A DNA stretch of 64,000 nt from Synechococcus sp. UW105 (GCF_900473935.1 NZ_UCNN01000013.1:16697-80696); one strand, 5' to 3'. Shown: positions 48,597 to 59,060, numbered from the stretch's first letter. Program-made: numbers and translations. Notes: a model not told the origin generated them from the letters alone.

Positions 48597-49748
48597 TCAC
48601 AATATTTGAGCCACTATATTATCATAAAGAAAGCATAGACTTGTGTTTCTGCTATCTGCCAAATAATCGTTGATTGATTTTCTAATCATGGACACGGAAT
48701 CAAAAAGCTCATGGGTGTTATATTTAGAATAGCTGATTACCCTTGAGGCCAACGACAAACAATCTGGGCTAATCACCTCTAAAAACGGACTAATCCAGTT
48801 GTCGCGTTGGCCGCCAACATAAATCGGCATGCATCCATATGACAGAGGCTCGAGTGCCTTTTCAGTTGTGTAACCAGAAGGTGTCAGATAGTTCTCTACA
48901 CAAAAAGAGGTTTTGCAATTGAGCAGAACAGCTTTAGATGCTGGAGATCCGAGATAACGAGACAAGTCACATTGCGGACTCGAATAAAGCAGAACATCTC
49001 GAAAATTCCGAATTGATCTAGCCAACCCAATAGGACTAGCTGTCCTTGGTAGACTTAATAATTTTCTCTTTTCATGCCAATATCTGCCATAATGGGCAAA
49101 TTTATCTGCAAATAGTCTTGTAGAAAGATTAATCAGATGTCGCCTAAAGGCGTACAATGAGGGATGCCCCTTGAGTAAATGGGAGCACATAATGGAGGCA
49201 TCGAATGCAAGAGAATCATCAAATTGGAAATTGTTGTCATGAGGGATACTTGCTGAGGTTGTGTCGGGTATTTCCTTGTAAACAAAATATGTTGCTGATT
49301 TTATTGAAGAATTAACCGAGTAATGCGAAGGAATCACATATGGATGTATTAGGAGATCAGATATACCTATACAGTCTTTCAATGAGGAAGGCTGGTGCTC
49401 AGGATGCTCGGCTAGTAACATTATAATTTTTCTTGGCTTAAAGCAGTCGAGAAGAGACTCTAGGTGTCTACGAGGTGGCGCATCAATCAAAACCAATAAT
49501 GGATTAATACCAGCTGGTATATTATCTGACTCAACAAAACCAAGCTTTAGGAGGTCATTAAAAAAACTGGACAAGTGATACAAGTGCTCACCAGGAAGAA
49601 TATTGTTAGATTTAGCAGCCTTAAAGGCAATGTCAATTACAGATTGATAGAGACCTGAAAAAACCAAGAAGTTAGGCTTAAAGTCAGGATGATGAAGAAG
49701 GATCAAAGCTCTTGTCCTGGAATTTTCATGCACATTAGACAATAACAT
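48597..49748 (-). CDS. Glycosyltransferase family 10-like (fucosyltransferase-type)
   Basis: A 383-residue protein. Its C-terminal third has the GT10 donor-binding pattern: CVENYLTPSGYTTEKALEPL followed by SYGCMPIYVGGQRDNWI, matching the alpha-1,3-fucosyltransferase signature of FxxAFENS, GYxTEK and GxxPIYxG. The N-terminal 220 residues are divergent, as usual for acceptor domains. It probably transfers fucose from GDP-fucose to a surface polymer, but no GDP-fucose synthesis genes are in the window. The DNA is AT-rich. It is followed in the same direction, upstream on the minus strand, by a GT11-like gene. Confidence 0.65.
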   Translation of the reverse strand: MLLSNVHENSRTRALILLHHPDFKPNFLVFSGLYQSVIDIAFKAAKSNNILPGEHLYHLSSFFNDLLKLGFVESDNIPAGINPLLVLIDAPPRRHLESLLDCFKPRKIIMLLAEHPEHQPSSLKDCIGISDLLIHPYVIPSHYSVNSSIKSATYFVYKEIPDTTSASIPHDNNFQFDDSLAFDASIMCSHLLKGHPSLYAFRRHLINLSTRLFADKFAHYGRYWHEKRKLLSLPRTASPIGLARSIRNFRDVLLYSSPQCDLSRYLGSPASKAVLLNCKTSFCVENYLTPSGYTTEKALEPLSYGCMPIYVGGQRDNWISPFLEVISPDCLSLASRVISYSKYNTHELFDSVSMIRKSINDYLADSRNTSLCFLYDNIVAQIL

Positions 49749-49887
49749 TGCTTAAACTTCAAAACCCAAACAACTCAAGAAAAGCACCATTACCTTTTTG
49801 CGAAGTCAATAGCACTAAATGAGGAAAGATTCAGAATGATTATGAGTTGGGTCTATTGAGTGGATAAAAGAAGATAGAAGCGAAGTG

Positions 49888-50919
49888 TCAGAATGAAAGA
49901 CTAGACCTCAAAAGGCAATTGATATTAGCATCTTGAATGTCCCGAAGCACACCATTCCAATGAGAGAAGGAACATCCCTGTTGCATAGTCTTATCAAGTT
50001 GATATAAATTCTGCGCAGCCATGGAAGAATGCCGCAGATTAGTATCGTAATTAAACCATTTTGAGGGAACAAAGACTGTCGCTGACTTCGAAAGCAAGCC
50101 AGCAGCAAAACTAAATTGACTATTAGAACACAAGAGAATTGTGGAGGCATACATTATTTTGAAGGCATCGGCCGGGGAATCGCCTACAATTGAATGGACT
50201 TGATCAAATCCTAACAGTTTGACACGTGATATAAACCAATCAGATATTGGCGAGTCACTTAGAATCACCAACGGAAGTGCCTTATCGACGAGGTTTGTAG
50301 ACAAAAAAGATATATACGTCTCATCCGACACTACATGTGAAGAAACTGAAAGGTAATCGCCTCTCCTCATGTGAACGCAAGTGTAACCTGAAGAAAAGCT
50401 TGCAGAATGGCAGCCAATAGAATTATAATTATCAATTTTCTCTCTGAAGAACTTAACAGTTGGCGCATGCATCATAGACTTCAAAAAAAGACTCTGCTTA
50501 ATGCTACCGTCCTCAATAGTCAGAGCTCGAAATGGACTTAGGGTGCTTGACCTGAACTGTTCACATGAAATATCAAAAGCATCAAGCTGCCAAGGAAATT
50601 GACTGAGGCCATCGCAAGAATTTCCAGGATTGATATGAGTATCTTGAGCAAAGTATGAAAATTCTGCAAAAACATTAAAATTATTTTGACGGAGGAAATG
50701 GTATATTGATGAACTGATTATCTGAGCACCAAAGCCGCCAGTGAAGGTAATATTAACCCCAGGATTACGAGTGGTCGCTAGTAAGAAAGCTTTAAAGACA
50801 TGCTTCAAAGAGCGCTTAAAAGAATTTGACATTGCAGCTGAGAAGGAAGAGAAGGAGGATTGAGGCCGTATTCCCTGCATAGACATATAGCCATATGCAG
50901 CATAATAGAATCCATGCAT
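49888..50919 (-). CDS. Glycosyltransferase family 11-like (alpha-1,2-fucosyltransferase-type)
   Basis: A 343-residue protein with the GT11 motifs in order: NITFTGGFGAQIISSSIYHF (normally GGLGNQ), CVHMRRGDYLSV (HxRRxD, GDP-fucose binding) and ILLCSNSQFSFAAGLL (normally ANSTFSWW). The first is partly eroded but the HxRRxD motif is intact. An ATG at residue 30 may be the real start. It lies 139 bases upstream of the GT10-like gene on the minus strand, with AT-rich codon use. Fucose transfer is likely; the acceptor is unknown. Confidence 0.7.
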   Translation of the reverse strand: MHGFYYAAYGYMSMQGIRPQSSFSSFSAAMSNSFKRSLKHVFKAFLLATTRNPGVNITFTGGFGAQIISSSIYHFLRQNNFNVFAEFSYFAQDTHINPGNSCDGLSQFPWQLDAFDISCEQFRSSTLSPFRALTIEDGSIKQSLFLKSMMHAPTVKFFREKIDNYNSIGCHSASFSSGYTCVHMRRGDYLSVSSHVVSDETYISFLSTNLVDKALPLVILSDSPISDWFISRVKLLGFDQVHSIVGDSPADAFKIMYASTILLCSNSQFSFAAGLLSKSATVFVPSKWFNYDTNLRHSSMAAQNLYQLDKTMQQGCSFSHWNGVLRDIQDANINCLLRSSLSF

Positions 50920-53019
50920 CCTGTTCCAGAAAAAGAGTTGTCTGGAAAACCAATAAAGTGAGCTTAAAGCTCTCTTTGAGATTATAAGCTGATGTTAATG
51001 CCGATCAAAGACGGTTAGTGCGATTATTAAGACTACGATAGGAGGAACATGTGTCGCCAGTTTATCTGGCAAAAATTGCCCACACTACATTGGAGAACTT
51101 GGCTGAAACTCGTCCGTTGCTGACGTCAGGCTCACCATCAAGGGCGGGGCTGCTTCAAAGCTGGAAAAGATTCTCTTGCCATTGTTGCAAGAATTGGGAA
51201 GAGTCTTCGGGGAAGCCTCCTCCTTGTACACAAAAATGCCTAGTACAAACGATATAGATCAAAGCAACGAGGTCAGGACAATAGCTGAGGCCCAGTTGAG
51301 GGTTGTGGTGAAGATTACCGCTTTGTACCTGTTGCTTGTGGCAGTGTTGATAATCCTGAGACGCTACCGAAGTGTGAAAGAGCTGCTATTTAGCCAACCA
51401 ACATTAAAGCAGTGGGCCTAGAGAAGTGGTCCTACACTAAACATCTGGCCTGATCTGCGAGGAGAAGACTATAAAAGGCTAGATCCAACGCGGGCGGGCG
51501 AGTTTCGACTTCATTACCAAGGGGAAAATCTACTCCGCTGTACTGTGCGTGACAATCGATCAGACCTACTAGGTTAATGGCTATGGTGATAGTAATTAGG
51601 CAGATTGTAGGATAGCAATAGTAGAAGGCGATGCTAATCCAGGCAAATACATTGCGCACCCAGAAGCCATTTTACGGGAACTTAAGGTAGAAAGGAACTA
51701 GTATCTCCTTAAATTCAATTTAAATTATAAGATACTGCACTGCTAAATGCGCAGCCAGTTCCAGGAAAGCTACCTGATCACTTGTATAGCAAAGGATCGC
51801 GAGATCAGCCACAGCACTGAATCACTTGGATGATGCCTCCCAAGGGGGGGCCGAAGCCCATATGAAGCCTTGATCTGCACTGGCAGAATGCTGGGGGTGT
51901 TTTCTACCGATGCTCACGACGGCCATGCCTTTCATGCGATTGAGCATTTGCTAACCAGCCTGTACACCACCCCAAAAGCCCCGGTCCAAAGTCTGCAAAA
52001 GTGCTGGGGTATCAAGTACTGGGACTGGATTTGGGATACCTAGCTTAATCAAGTCCCCTATTTCTAGTGGGGAAATGACGCTGGTGGGATTGACATTCTG
52101 CGAACCCATTAAAGAACTTGGTGAGTATGTCCGGATGGGAGTCGATTCAGACCGGGATGCAGGCGGTGATGTTCAAAATCACAACCTTGTAGCAATTGCC
52201 ACGTGGAAGCCATCCCTCAACTCTTGTCGAGACCTTGAATCAAGCTTTCACCGAAGGGAGGCACTTCCCGTTGGAAATGATGCCAGGTATTCACATCCTT
52301 TAGCAATGCTTCGTACTTCTAAATCCCCCTTGAGTTTGGAGATGCTTCTGGCAACTGACTATAAACAGAAGTTGGGGTTGAGGCTGATCCCTAAGAGACG
52401 GATTAAAAGGCAGATAAGGGAGGCAAGAGGTGTCTTGATAGTAATTGTGGAAGCAGGTTGGTGTGCAGCTCAGTTTGTGGGCGTACACATACAAAAAATA
52501 ACACGACTCCAACCTCAGATCTGCCTCGGACTTTGAGTTTACTCAGACCGGCTGACTAGTTGAATCAGCCAAACACATACTCGATTCGCATGCGGGCGTT
52601 ACCCAATTGGGGATAGTCACAACATTCCTCGATTGCAGATCAACCTGGATGCTTAAATTCCTGGAAGGTTCCCGATCTAAGGATCTATCTTCAGTAACTA
52701 CTATCAAAAGCATGCAAGAGTGGCGCCTCGCACGAAGAAAAAATAATTACATGAGACATCAAAGAGAGGATATTTTATCCGAATCAACCAATCCAAGAGG
52801 AGTCAACATCGAAGAAACTATTTACACTTCTAGCCAATAGCCCAAAGCCATGGAGACACCTAGACCCCTCATTTAGAAAACTTCAAAGGGTAGACAATAC
52901 ATATAGAGACTTATTTGAGGACTGGAATAAAAAATCAAAGAGGACATGCCTCAACAGTTAAGGGCTTCTGAAGCAAGAAACAAAGAATAAATGGGGGACA
53001 AAACAAACACGCTTTCCAT
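50920..53019. other. Gene-poor stretch with decayed sequences
   Basis: About 2.1 kb. A transposase remnant is described at 51930-52043. A plus-strand frame near 51110-51421 reads KLEKILLPLLQELGRVFGEA and ends in a hydrophobic VKITALYLLLVAVLIILRR; it may be a broken small membrane-protein gene. Another broken coding-like stretch at about 52800-52960 reads PSFRKLQRVDNTYRDLFEDW. None of the remaining frames looks like an intact gene. Confidence 0.5.
51930..52043 (+). pseudogene. Remnant of an ISAs1-type transposase
   Basis: A plus-strand frame reads LTSLYTTPKAPVQSLQKCWG then IKYWDWIWDT before a stop at 52041. This resembles the C-terminal part of ISAs1-family transposases, whose usual pattern is ITSL.TTP.AL...VR..W.IEN.WHW..DT. 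The catalytic core is not visible, so this is at most a relic. It rests on a short by-eye match. Confidence 0.4.
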
Positions 53020-54000
53020 CTAAAGGAAAAGGCGGTTTAAATACACTGAAATGACAGAACAAAGATACCTAGGGTCTAGCAATAGCCTTTTGCATATCAA
53101 CAGAAAAGACATCCGAGCAAGCACTGTTCGCCGAGAAACCCCCCTTGAAAAGATATCAAAAGGGCGAAGGCGAAGGGCTTTCCTGTAAAAGTTAGCCTTA
53201 TAGTTCAACGTAACAAGAGAGCGCCTAGGTAAATCATAAACAGAATACAAATGCCGCATGAGAGACATCCAGTCTTTTACATTATGAGTAAAACTATCTT
53301 GACCATTGTGGATCCTATATGCAACAAGTGGACGAGAAATCCATAAGAAAGGAGCACGATTTAAAACGGAAAGAAGAAAGACAAGATCCCAATGCTTTCC
53401 GGCAACACTTGATGCATAATCAAGCAAAGAAGAATCGATACATGAACTCCTATAAATGTACGAGGGGAAAGGACAGATAGACCCCTTTGCACTGTCGATA
53501 TAACGAGCTATAAGGTGACGCTGGCTACAGATAGAGAGCAGTCGATCATTGCGCTTAGCCCTGAACATAGTCAGCCTTGTAAGCGATTGATCGGAGATGA
53601 GCCTGGCATTACAAGCAACAGCGGAAAAACCTGGGTTAGCCTGAATTGCATTGATCATAGACCAAATGCAATTATCCAGGAAAATATCATCATCATGAAA
53701 GAGCATTAAATACGTTGAGGCACATAATTTAATTGCAGAGCTAAAATGAACAGCTGCCGGAAGATCATGAAATCTCCTATACTCAATTTGTGGCCATAGC
53801 TCATTAACGATTATTTGTGTTTCCTCGCAAACAGAGTTATCGGAGATTATTATTTTAAATGGAATTGGGCACGTCTGTTTCAGTGCCGAATAGACAGTTT
53901 TTTTTAGGAGCTCAGGCCTATCTCTAGTAAGAATAACTAGTTCAAATGAATCGCTGGCCACAAGGAAGGATAAAGGGCGCGTCTCCATTAATAGAATCAC
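53020..54000 (-). CDS. Glycosyltransferase family 2
   Basis: A 326-residue GT-A protein. It has the N-terminal nucleotide-sugar fold ELVILTRDRPELLKKTVYSA, then FKIIISDNS and the metal-binding motif LMLFHDDDIFLDN (a DXD variant), with KHWDLVFLLSVLNRA in the acceptor region. It resembles surface-polysaccharide GT2 enzymes; donor and acceptor are unknown. The codon use is AT-rich. It stands apart from its neighbours, with gene-poor DNA on both sides, but shares their orientation. Confidence 0.85.
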   Translation of the reverse strand: MILLMETRPLSFLVASDSFELVILTRDRPELLKKTVYSALKQTCPIPFKIIISDNSVCEETQIIVNELWPQIEYRRFHDLPAAVHFSSAIKLCASTYLMLFHDDDIFLDNCIWSMINAIQANPGFSAVACNARLISDQSLTRLTMFRAKRNDRLLSICSQRHLIARYIDSAKGSICPFPSYIYRSSCIDSSLLDYASSVAGKHWDLVFLLSVLNRAPFLWISRPLVAYRIHNGQDSFTHNVKDWMSLMRHLYSVYDLPRRSLVTLNYKANFYRKALRLRPFDIFSRGVSRRTVLARMSFLLICKRLLLDPRYLCSVISVYLNRLFL

Positions 54001-54469
54001 TAAAAGTACAAGTTGTCAACTCAGCAGGAGGCAGATGAAACGGCAAGATCAAGCTAACCAAGCAGTCTTTTAAGCAATTTCGGGGAGCAGCGACCCTAAG
54101 GTTTTTATCAGCAGATGATGTCACGGACACTGAATAGGTCCAATAGGTCCTGAATCCATAGGAAGTAAGATACGTCTTCGCTCGTTACACTTACTAGCTT
54201 CTGTCATACACTCACCCCTGTGTCCGTCGACTGGTCAGAAGTGAAAGCATGTTGGCATAAAGTCCAAGATTGTACGGGCGAAAGTATTTGCAAAAGCAAG
54301 AGTCGACGCAGTTCACAGGGCTTTACAGCATGCTGGTAGGTTTCTAAACACTAAAATGTGAAGAACATAACACCGCTGGAATGATTTATTTCACAAAGCC
54401 AACAGGCGACTTCATTAGATTTAACCAACCTCGAAAGATAAAGTATAGATAAAACCTTTTGAGCGTGTA
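54001..54469. other. Intergenic stretch, nothing recognised
   Basis: About 470 bases between the GT2 and epimerase genes. All frames carry stops, and I see no RNA gene, terminator or repeat in it. Confidence 0.6.
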
Positions 54470-55447
54470 TTACCAGAGTTTTGAAACAAGAGGCCGCACT
54501 CCGATTGCAGTATCGAGGATTTGGTCTGGCATAGGCATAGGATGTATTCCATAAGTGCGACAAAAACTCCTAAAGTGCACGGGACTAGAACTGTATGAAT
54601 TTGGTTTACCCTCCAGCTCAGGGACCAGCGGGGATTGCAAACCGTAGATCATTGAAACAAGGGAAGCTAGATTCTGTAGAGTACTAATTTCATTTACCGA
54701 TGCTATTGGCGGCAAGCCCTCATCATTTGAAAAGATCCAACTTATGGCGCATCGTACAACATCGGAAGCATTGGCATAACCCCTAATAACTGGAGCTGAT
54801 GAGCGAACACGAATTTGTTCATTTTGCAATGCACATAGCAAGAAGTCTCCCAATGCAAACGAACCTGGATCGCGAATGAACCTCCCAGAAAGAGCATAGA
54901 TTCTGAATACTTGCGTAGAAGCCATTCTCGCAAGCACCATTTCCTCTTGCAGCTTGAGAAATCCATATACATCTAGCGAACTGGAGAGATTATCTTCCTC
55001 ACGCTTTTCGCACTCAGCAGCAGCACCTGAGGAAATAGCCGCAATACGAACAGTTTTTGCAACCAAGACAGAATTACAAATAGTTTCTGTAATTAACTTA
55101 TTAATAGACACAAAATCCTCTTCTCCATATGCATGAATCCTGTCTTTAGTGAGGAACGCTGCATGAAACAAGACAATGTTCTTATTTGATATATGCGCAT
55201 TGATGTCAGCAAGAGCATAGATGGGGACCTTAATTTGGTGTTCTATATCATATGCAGATGAAAAAATTAACCTCTCTTTAGAAGCAAATGCAATGACCTT
55301 GGAGTTAAATAAGTCTGCGGGGATGAGTTTCTGCAACTCATGGAGAAAGGTTCTCCCCACCCAACCAGTAGCTCCCGTAACAACAATAATCGGGGGAGAG
55401 GAGATAGCTAGAGATTCTCTGAGATCTAATAGATTAGTTAAATGCAT
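54470..55447 (-). CDS. NAD-dependent epimerase/dehydratase family protein
   Basis: A 325-residue short-chain-type extended dehydrogenase. The dinucleotide motif is VVTGATGWVGRTFLHELQ at residues about 22-39, the catalytic Tyr-Lys pair is in VYGFLKLQEE, and the preceding SSGAAA supplies the serine. These enzymes epimerise, dehydrate or reduce nucleotide-bound sugars. It starts 15 bases after the transketolase C-subunit gene and so forms the last gene of a three-gene operon. A keto-reduction of the island sugar is a reasonable guess. Confidence 0.85.
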   Translation of the reverse strand: MHLTNLLDLRESLAISSPPIIVVTGATGWVGRTFLHELQKLIPADLFNSKVIAFASKERLIFSSAYDIEHQIKVPIYALADINAHISNKNIVLFHAAFLTKDRIHAYGEEDFVSINKLITETICNSVLVAKTVRIAAISSGAAAECEKREEDNLSSSLDVYGFLKLQEEMVLARMASTQVFRIYALSGRFIRDPGSFALGDFLLCALQNEQIRVRSSAPVIRGYANASDVVRCAISWIFSNDEGLPPIASVNEISTLQNLASLVSMIYGLQSPLVPELEGKPNSYSSSPVHFRSFCRTYGIHPMPMPDQILDTAIGVRPLVSKLW

Positions 55448-55462
55448 GTTGGACTACTACTC

Positions 55463-56392
55463 TCACCCTTGAACTAAACTTAGAAGGGTTTGTTGCAATT
55501 GTCTGAACAATGGTGCTAGGAGTATCTCTTCTTTCGCGACTTTACCAACGACATCACTCTCTAGAGTAATGGGAATTACTGTTTTATTCAGCCGAGCAGT
55601 CGCTAATGATTCCATCACATAAGCACCAAAGCCGCCCTCAAGGACATGATCTTCGACTGTGATTATTGTTTTAAACTCATTTAGTTCATCAATAAAATTA
55701 TTTTTGGCAGAGCAACCCCATAAGGGAACTGAGAATATGGGTATATGTGGTGCATGATTATTAACTATTATGGATACTTTTTCAGCCGTAAAGCCAACTA
55801 CCAGCACACAGATATCTCTGGAAAAGCTGTGCGAAAAATCACCTGGTGTTGGATATATTTGCTGAATAAGACCGAGACCTAATGAGCAGTTCTCTCGCCT
55901 AAGGGACCCTTCTCCTGATTTGTGAAGCCGAAGGTACATAGGACATGGATTATTATAATGCCATTCCAGGATATCGATTACTTGTGCAGGATCGCAGGGA
56001 GTAGCAATCACCATATTAGGTAATGCTCTCATTAAACTAATGTCTTGAATGGCATGATGACTATATCCAAGACTTCCATACGCGACACCTGATCCAACAG
56101 TGCAAGTGACAACTGGTAAATTATGATAATCTATATCATTGCGGATCTGTTCAGCACATCTAAATGTTGGGAAAATTCCAATCGAGTATGTATAAGCTAA
56201 TAACTTCTCCGAAGTCAGGCCCGCTGCGATACCAGTCATATTCTGTTCGGCTACCCCGACATTGATGAAACGGTCAGGAAAAACTGACTGAAATGATTCA
56301 ACAACAGAATATCCAAGATCACCCGTTAGCAAATGTATTCTTTTATCAGCCTGGCTTTTATTCACTAACCATTTGATAAATGCACTTCTCAT
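55463..56392 (-). CDS. Transketolase-like protein, C-terminal (pyrimidine-binding) subunit
   Basis: A 309-residue subunit with the transketolase pyrimidine domain (INVGVAEQNMTGIAAGLTSE carries the conserved Glu that activates thiamine diphosphate; GSGVAYGSLGYSHHAIQDIS follows) and the C-terminal domain. It pairs with the subunit at 56389-57195, which it overlaps by four bases. Split transketolases with sugar-nucleotide genes can transfer two-carbon ketol units in special sugar or shikimate-type pathways rather than in central metabolism. The low-GC composition and island setting argue against the housekeeping enzyme. Confidence 0.88.
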   Translation of the reverse strand: MRSAFIKWLVNKSQADKRIHLLTGDLGYSVVESFQSVFPDRFINVGVAEQNMTGIAAGLTSEKLLAYTYSIGIFPTFRCAEQIRNDIDYHNLPVVTCTVGSGVAYGSLGYSHHAIQDISLMRALPNMVIATPCDPAQVIDILEWHYNNPCPMYLRLHKSGEGSLRRENCSLGLGLIQQIYPTPGDFSHSFSRDICVLVVGFTAEKVSIIVNNHAPHIPIFSVPLWGCSAKNNFIDELNEFKTIITVEDHVLEGGFGAYVMESLATARLNKTVIPITLESDVVGKVAKEEILLAPLFRQLQQTLLSLVQG

Positions 56393-57195
56393 TGTCCGTA
56401 GATCTCCGAAATAGCTTTTTCAAGATCAGCATTGGTGGGGGATTTGTAATGCCATTCAACTTTACCTTCCATAAATGAAATGCCTTTGCCTTTGATTGTA
56501 TTCATAATGATTGCGTGAGGAGAATCACTCTTCTTGGCTTCTAAAAGTGTTTCGCGCAAACTATCATGACAATGACCATTCACTGTAGTTACGGCCCACC
56601 CAAATGAGACTAGCTTATCATCAAGCGGAGATAAAGAGAGTGTTTCTTCAACGGTTGTGAGACTCTGTAGATTATTGCAGTCAATAATAATTGTTAGGTT
56701 TTTCAGTGAATGATGTGCAGCGAACATAAGTGCTTCCCAATTGCTGCCCTCCTGCATCTCGCCATCACTTAGTATGGTATAAATATGCCAATTTTCTTTC
56801 CTAGATCTTGCAGCGATAGCCTTACCGCATCCTATAGAAAGGGCGTGACCTAGTGCACCAGTAGAAATTTCAACTCCCGGGACGTAGTGAGATGCATGAT
56901 TCATGAAGGGGGAAAAGTCTTCTCCATAACTCATTAATTCATGAACATCAAAGAACCCTTTGATGCATAAAGCACTATAAAGGGCCACGCATGCGTGGCC
57001 TTTACTCAAAAGGAGGCGATCACGATTGGGATCATCGGGGTTGGATAAATTTAATATGTCAGCGTCACTGATCATGACAGCCAACAGATCTGCTATGGAG
57101 AGCGCACTGCCTATGTGCGATGCCTTAGCCTTATGGACAAGGCGAAGAGACAATTCTCTGATTGACTTGGAAATACTCAAAGAAGACGATGTCAT
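56389..57195 (-). CDS. Transketolase-like protein, N-terminal (thiamine diphosphate-binding) subunit
   Basis: A 268-residue subunit. The ThDP motif (GDG...N) appears as ILSDGEMQEGSNWEALMFAA, with LTIIIDCNNLQ after it, and RLVHKAKASHIGSALSIADL is the family N-terminus. The ATG at 57195 begins at the conserved region; 21 more codons upstream are open but lack similarity. It is the first gene of a three-gene minus-strand operon with its partner subunit and the epimerase. The housekeeping transketolase of cyanobacteria is a single long chain, so this is an accessory enzyme. Confidence 0.88.
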   Translation of the reverse strand: MTSSSLSISKSIRELSLRLVHKAKASHIGSALSIADLLAVMISDADILNLSNPDDPNRDRLLLSKGHACVALYSALCIKGFFDVHELMSYGEDFSPFMNHASHYVPGVEISTGALGHALSIGCGKAIAARSRKENWHIYTILSDGEMQEGSNWEALMFAAHHSLKNLTIIIDCNNLQSLTTVEETLSLSPLDDKLVSFGWAVTTVNGHCHDSLRETLLEAKKSDSPHAIIMNTIKGKGISFMEGKVEWHYKSPTNADLEKAISEIYGQ

Positions 57196-57554
57196 GTGAC
57201 TTAGGTGATGAAAAAAGAATGCATAGGACTTTATTGAAGAAGATTTGGAGCATTGCAAGAATTAGATCAGAAAAACCAATCCTCCAAAAACATGTAGCAT
57301 ATGCAGCATTATATATCATGCCAACAAATCAGCTTCCGCCACATTGCCAACCTTTAAGCACCTCGAGAGCAAAACAAATGCGACCTAAATACATTGCATC
57401 CACGATATTGGCATGGGACCTAGCAAAATGTCACTACACAGCTGGAGCAAAGTGAAGCGAGGCTTTAATGCATGTCTGAAAAATCAGACCACCCAAAAGA
57501 CTTTTTGCGATTAGAGGAGAATGGATTTATCAAGTTAACTCAATAATGGTTAAA
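57196..57554. other. Intergenic stretch, nothing recognised
   Basis: About 360 AT-rich bases between the rfbH stop and the transketolase start. No gene or hairpin terminator was found. It marks a sharp change from GC-rich rfbH to AT-rich neighbours. Confidence 0.55.
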
Positions 57555-59060
57555 TCAAGTAGCATCACAAGACATTGAATTGCAATAGCTGACGATTACA
57601 TCCAACATCTTGCCAAGCATAGAGCTTGTCAGGCCAGGATAGGTTCCAAGAAATAATGTGGAATTCATAATCGCGTCAGCTCCATCCATCTCGCCCACCA
57701 CCCGAACGGCCTCTGGGTGATCCTGGCGCAGCTGGGCCAGAGCTGGCTGACGCAGAAGGTTACCGCCGAACAGCATGCGGTTGCCGATCAGGTTGCGGTC
57801 CAACTCTTGCGCCAGAGCCGTGCGAGTGAACGGAGCGCCTGGCCTCACCCCAATCTTGAAGCCAAACCAGGAGCAATCCGTGCGACACCCCGTTGCATCC
57901 CAGGAGAACCCGTACTCGGGATTCCAAGCAGTTGCATGAGTGGGCAGGGAGAATTCGAGTAGATCTCCGTGTACGGCAAGGCCCCGCCGCAAGGTGTCCC
58001 AATTCTGCTTGCGAGCTTTGATGAACTCGGGAAGCCGACGCAGCTGCACCCTGCCGATTGCCGCTTGAGGATCCAACGGCTTGAGGTTGAAGCCAAGATG
58101 GCTGTAGGTGTACTTATGGTCATAACCCTCTGGCAGTTCACCCAATTGCCAGCCAAAGCGCTTATTACATGTGTTGTCGATGCCACTAGGGCACCAACAG
58201 TCTCGGCCCCAGTCCCGGAAGCTCTCGGCCACGACCTTAAGCTTTTGATGGCGCACGATGTTGACCGCGCCGCCCTCACCCATCGTGAGGTGATGCGGCG
58301 GATAGAAACTTTGCGTGCTGATATCGCCCCAGGTGCCTGTCCATCGCACCACACGATCAGGCCCTTCATCGAGACCGGGGCTGTTCTCGGAGAAGCCCAA
58401 GCTTTCGGCCAATGGCCTGGGCATCGAATAACAACAGCCCAGGGCATCGCAATTGTCCTCCACCAGCCACAAGTCGTATTTGCGACAGAAGGACAGAGTC
58501 ACGGCCAAATCGAAGGGGTTGCCCAGGGCGTGGGCCATCATCACGGCCTTAGTCTTACCCTCTTTGTAAGCAGCCTCTAGCTGTCCGCATCGTGCATTAC
58601 CAGTGATCGGATCAGCATCGATGAACACCGGCACGGCACCCACTTGCACGATTGGGGCCACCGTTGTAGGGAAGCCCGCCGCCACGGTGATTACTTCATC
58701 GCCCGGCTTAATCCGGCGAGTATCTGGAAGCTTGCCGGAGGTGAGCGCCGAGATCGCAACCAAGTTTGCGCTGGAGCCAGAATTCACCAGCAAGCTGTGG
58801 CGGACACCCAGAAAAGCCGCCAGCTCCTTCTCCATCGCTGCGCCTTCTGAACCCAACGTAAGCCAGAAATCAAGGGTGCTGCTCACCGCAGCCTCCACCT
58901 CGTCTTCCATGAACACCCTAGCGGCGTAAGGGATCGTGGTTCCTGCCTTCCAAGGCTTGCGCTCCGGATCTGACGCCGGGCGGAAGGGTCCGTGCACCTG
59001 GCGGGAGTACTCGCGGGTGAGGCGCAGGATCTCTTGCTTCAGGGCCTGGGGATCACTCAT
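57555..59060 (-). CDS. rfbH: CDP-4-dehydro-6-deoxyglucose 3-dehydratase (E1)
   Basis: A 501-residue PMP-dependent, iron-sulfur enzyme removing the C3 hydroxyl of CDP-4-keto-6-deoxyglucose. It has an aminotransferase-like fold but the usual PLP lysine is replaced by histidine in SFYPPHHLTMGEGGAV, diagnostic for the 3-dehydratase. The cysteines in GRDCWCPSGIDNTC fit its [2Fe-2S] site. The E3 reductase partner (ascD/ddhD) is not in this window. The start at 59060 (MSDPQALKQEIL) overlaps rfbG by 8 bases. GC-rich, unlike the genes beside it. Confidence 0.95.
   Translation of the reverse strand: MSDPQALKQEILRLTREYSRQVHGPFRPASDPERKPWKAGTTIPYAARVFMEDEVEAAVSSTLDFWLTLGSEGAAMEKELAAFLGVRHSLLVNSGSSANLVAISALTSGKLPDTRRIKPGDEVITVAAGFPTTVAPIVQVGAVPVFIDADPITGNARCGQLEAAYKEGKTKAVMMAHALGNPFDLAVTLSFCRKYDLWLVEDNCDALGCCYSMPRPLAESLGFSENSPGLDEGPDRVVRWTGTWGDISTQSFYPPHHLTMGEGGAVNIVRHQKLKVVAESFRDWGRDCWCPSGIDNTCNKRFGWQLGELPEGYDHKYTYSHLGFNLKPLDPQAAIGRVQLRRLPEFIKARKQNWDTLRRGLAVHGDLLEFSLPTHATAWNPEYGFSWDATGCRTDCSWFGFKIGVRPGAPFTRTALAQELDRNLIGNRMLFGGNLLRQPALAQLRQDHPEAVRVVGEMDGADAIMNSTLFLGTYPGLTSSMLGKMLDVIVSYCNSMSCDAT

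Noticed and set aside
52075..52536. 153-codon plus-strand frame in the island
   Set aside because: It begins just past the transposase relic and has no recognisable fold or family; probably chance in decayed DNA.
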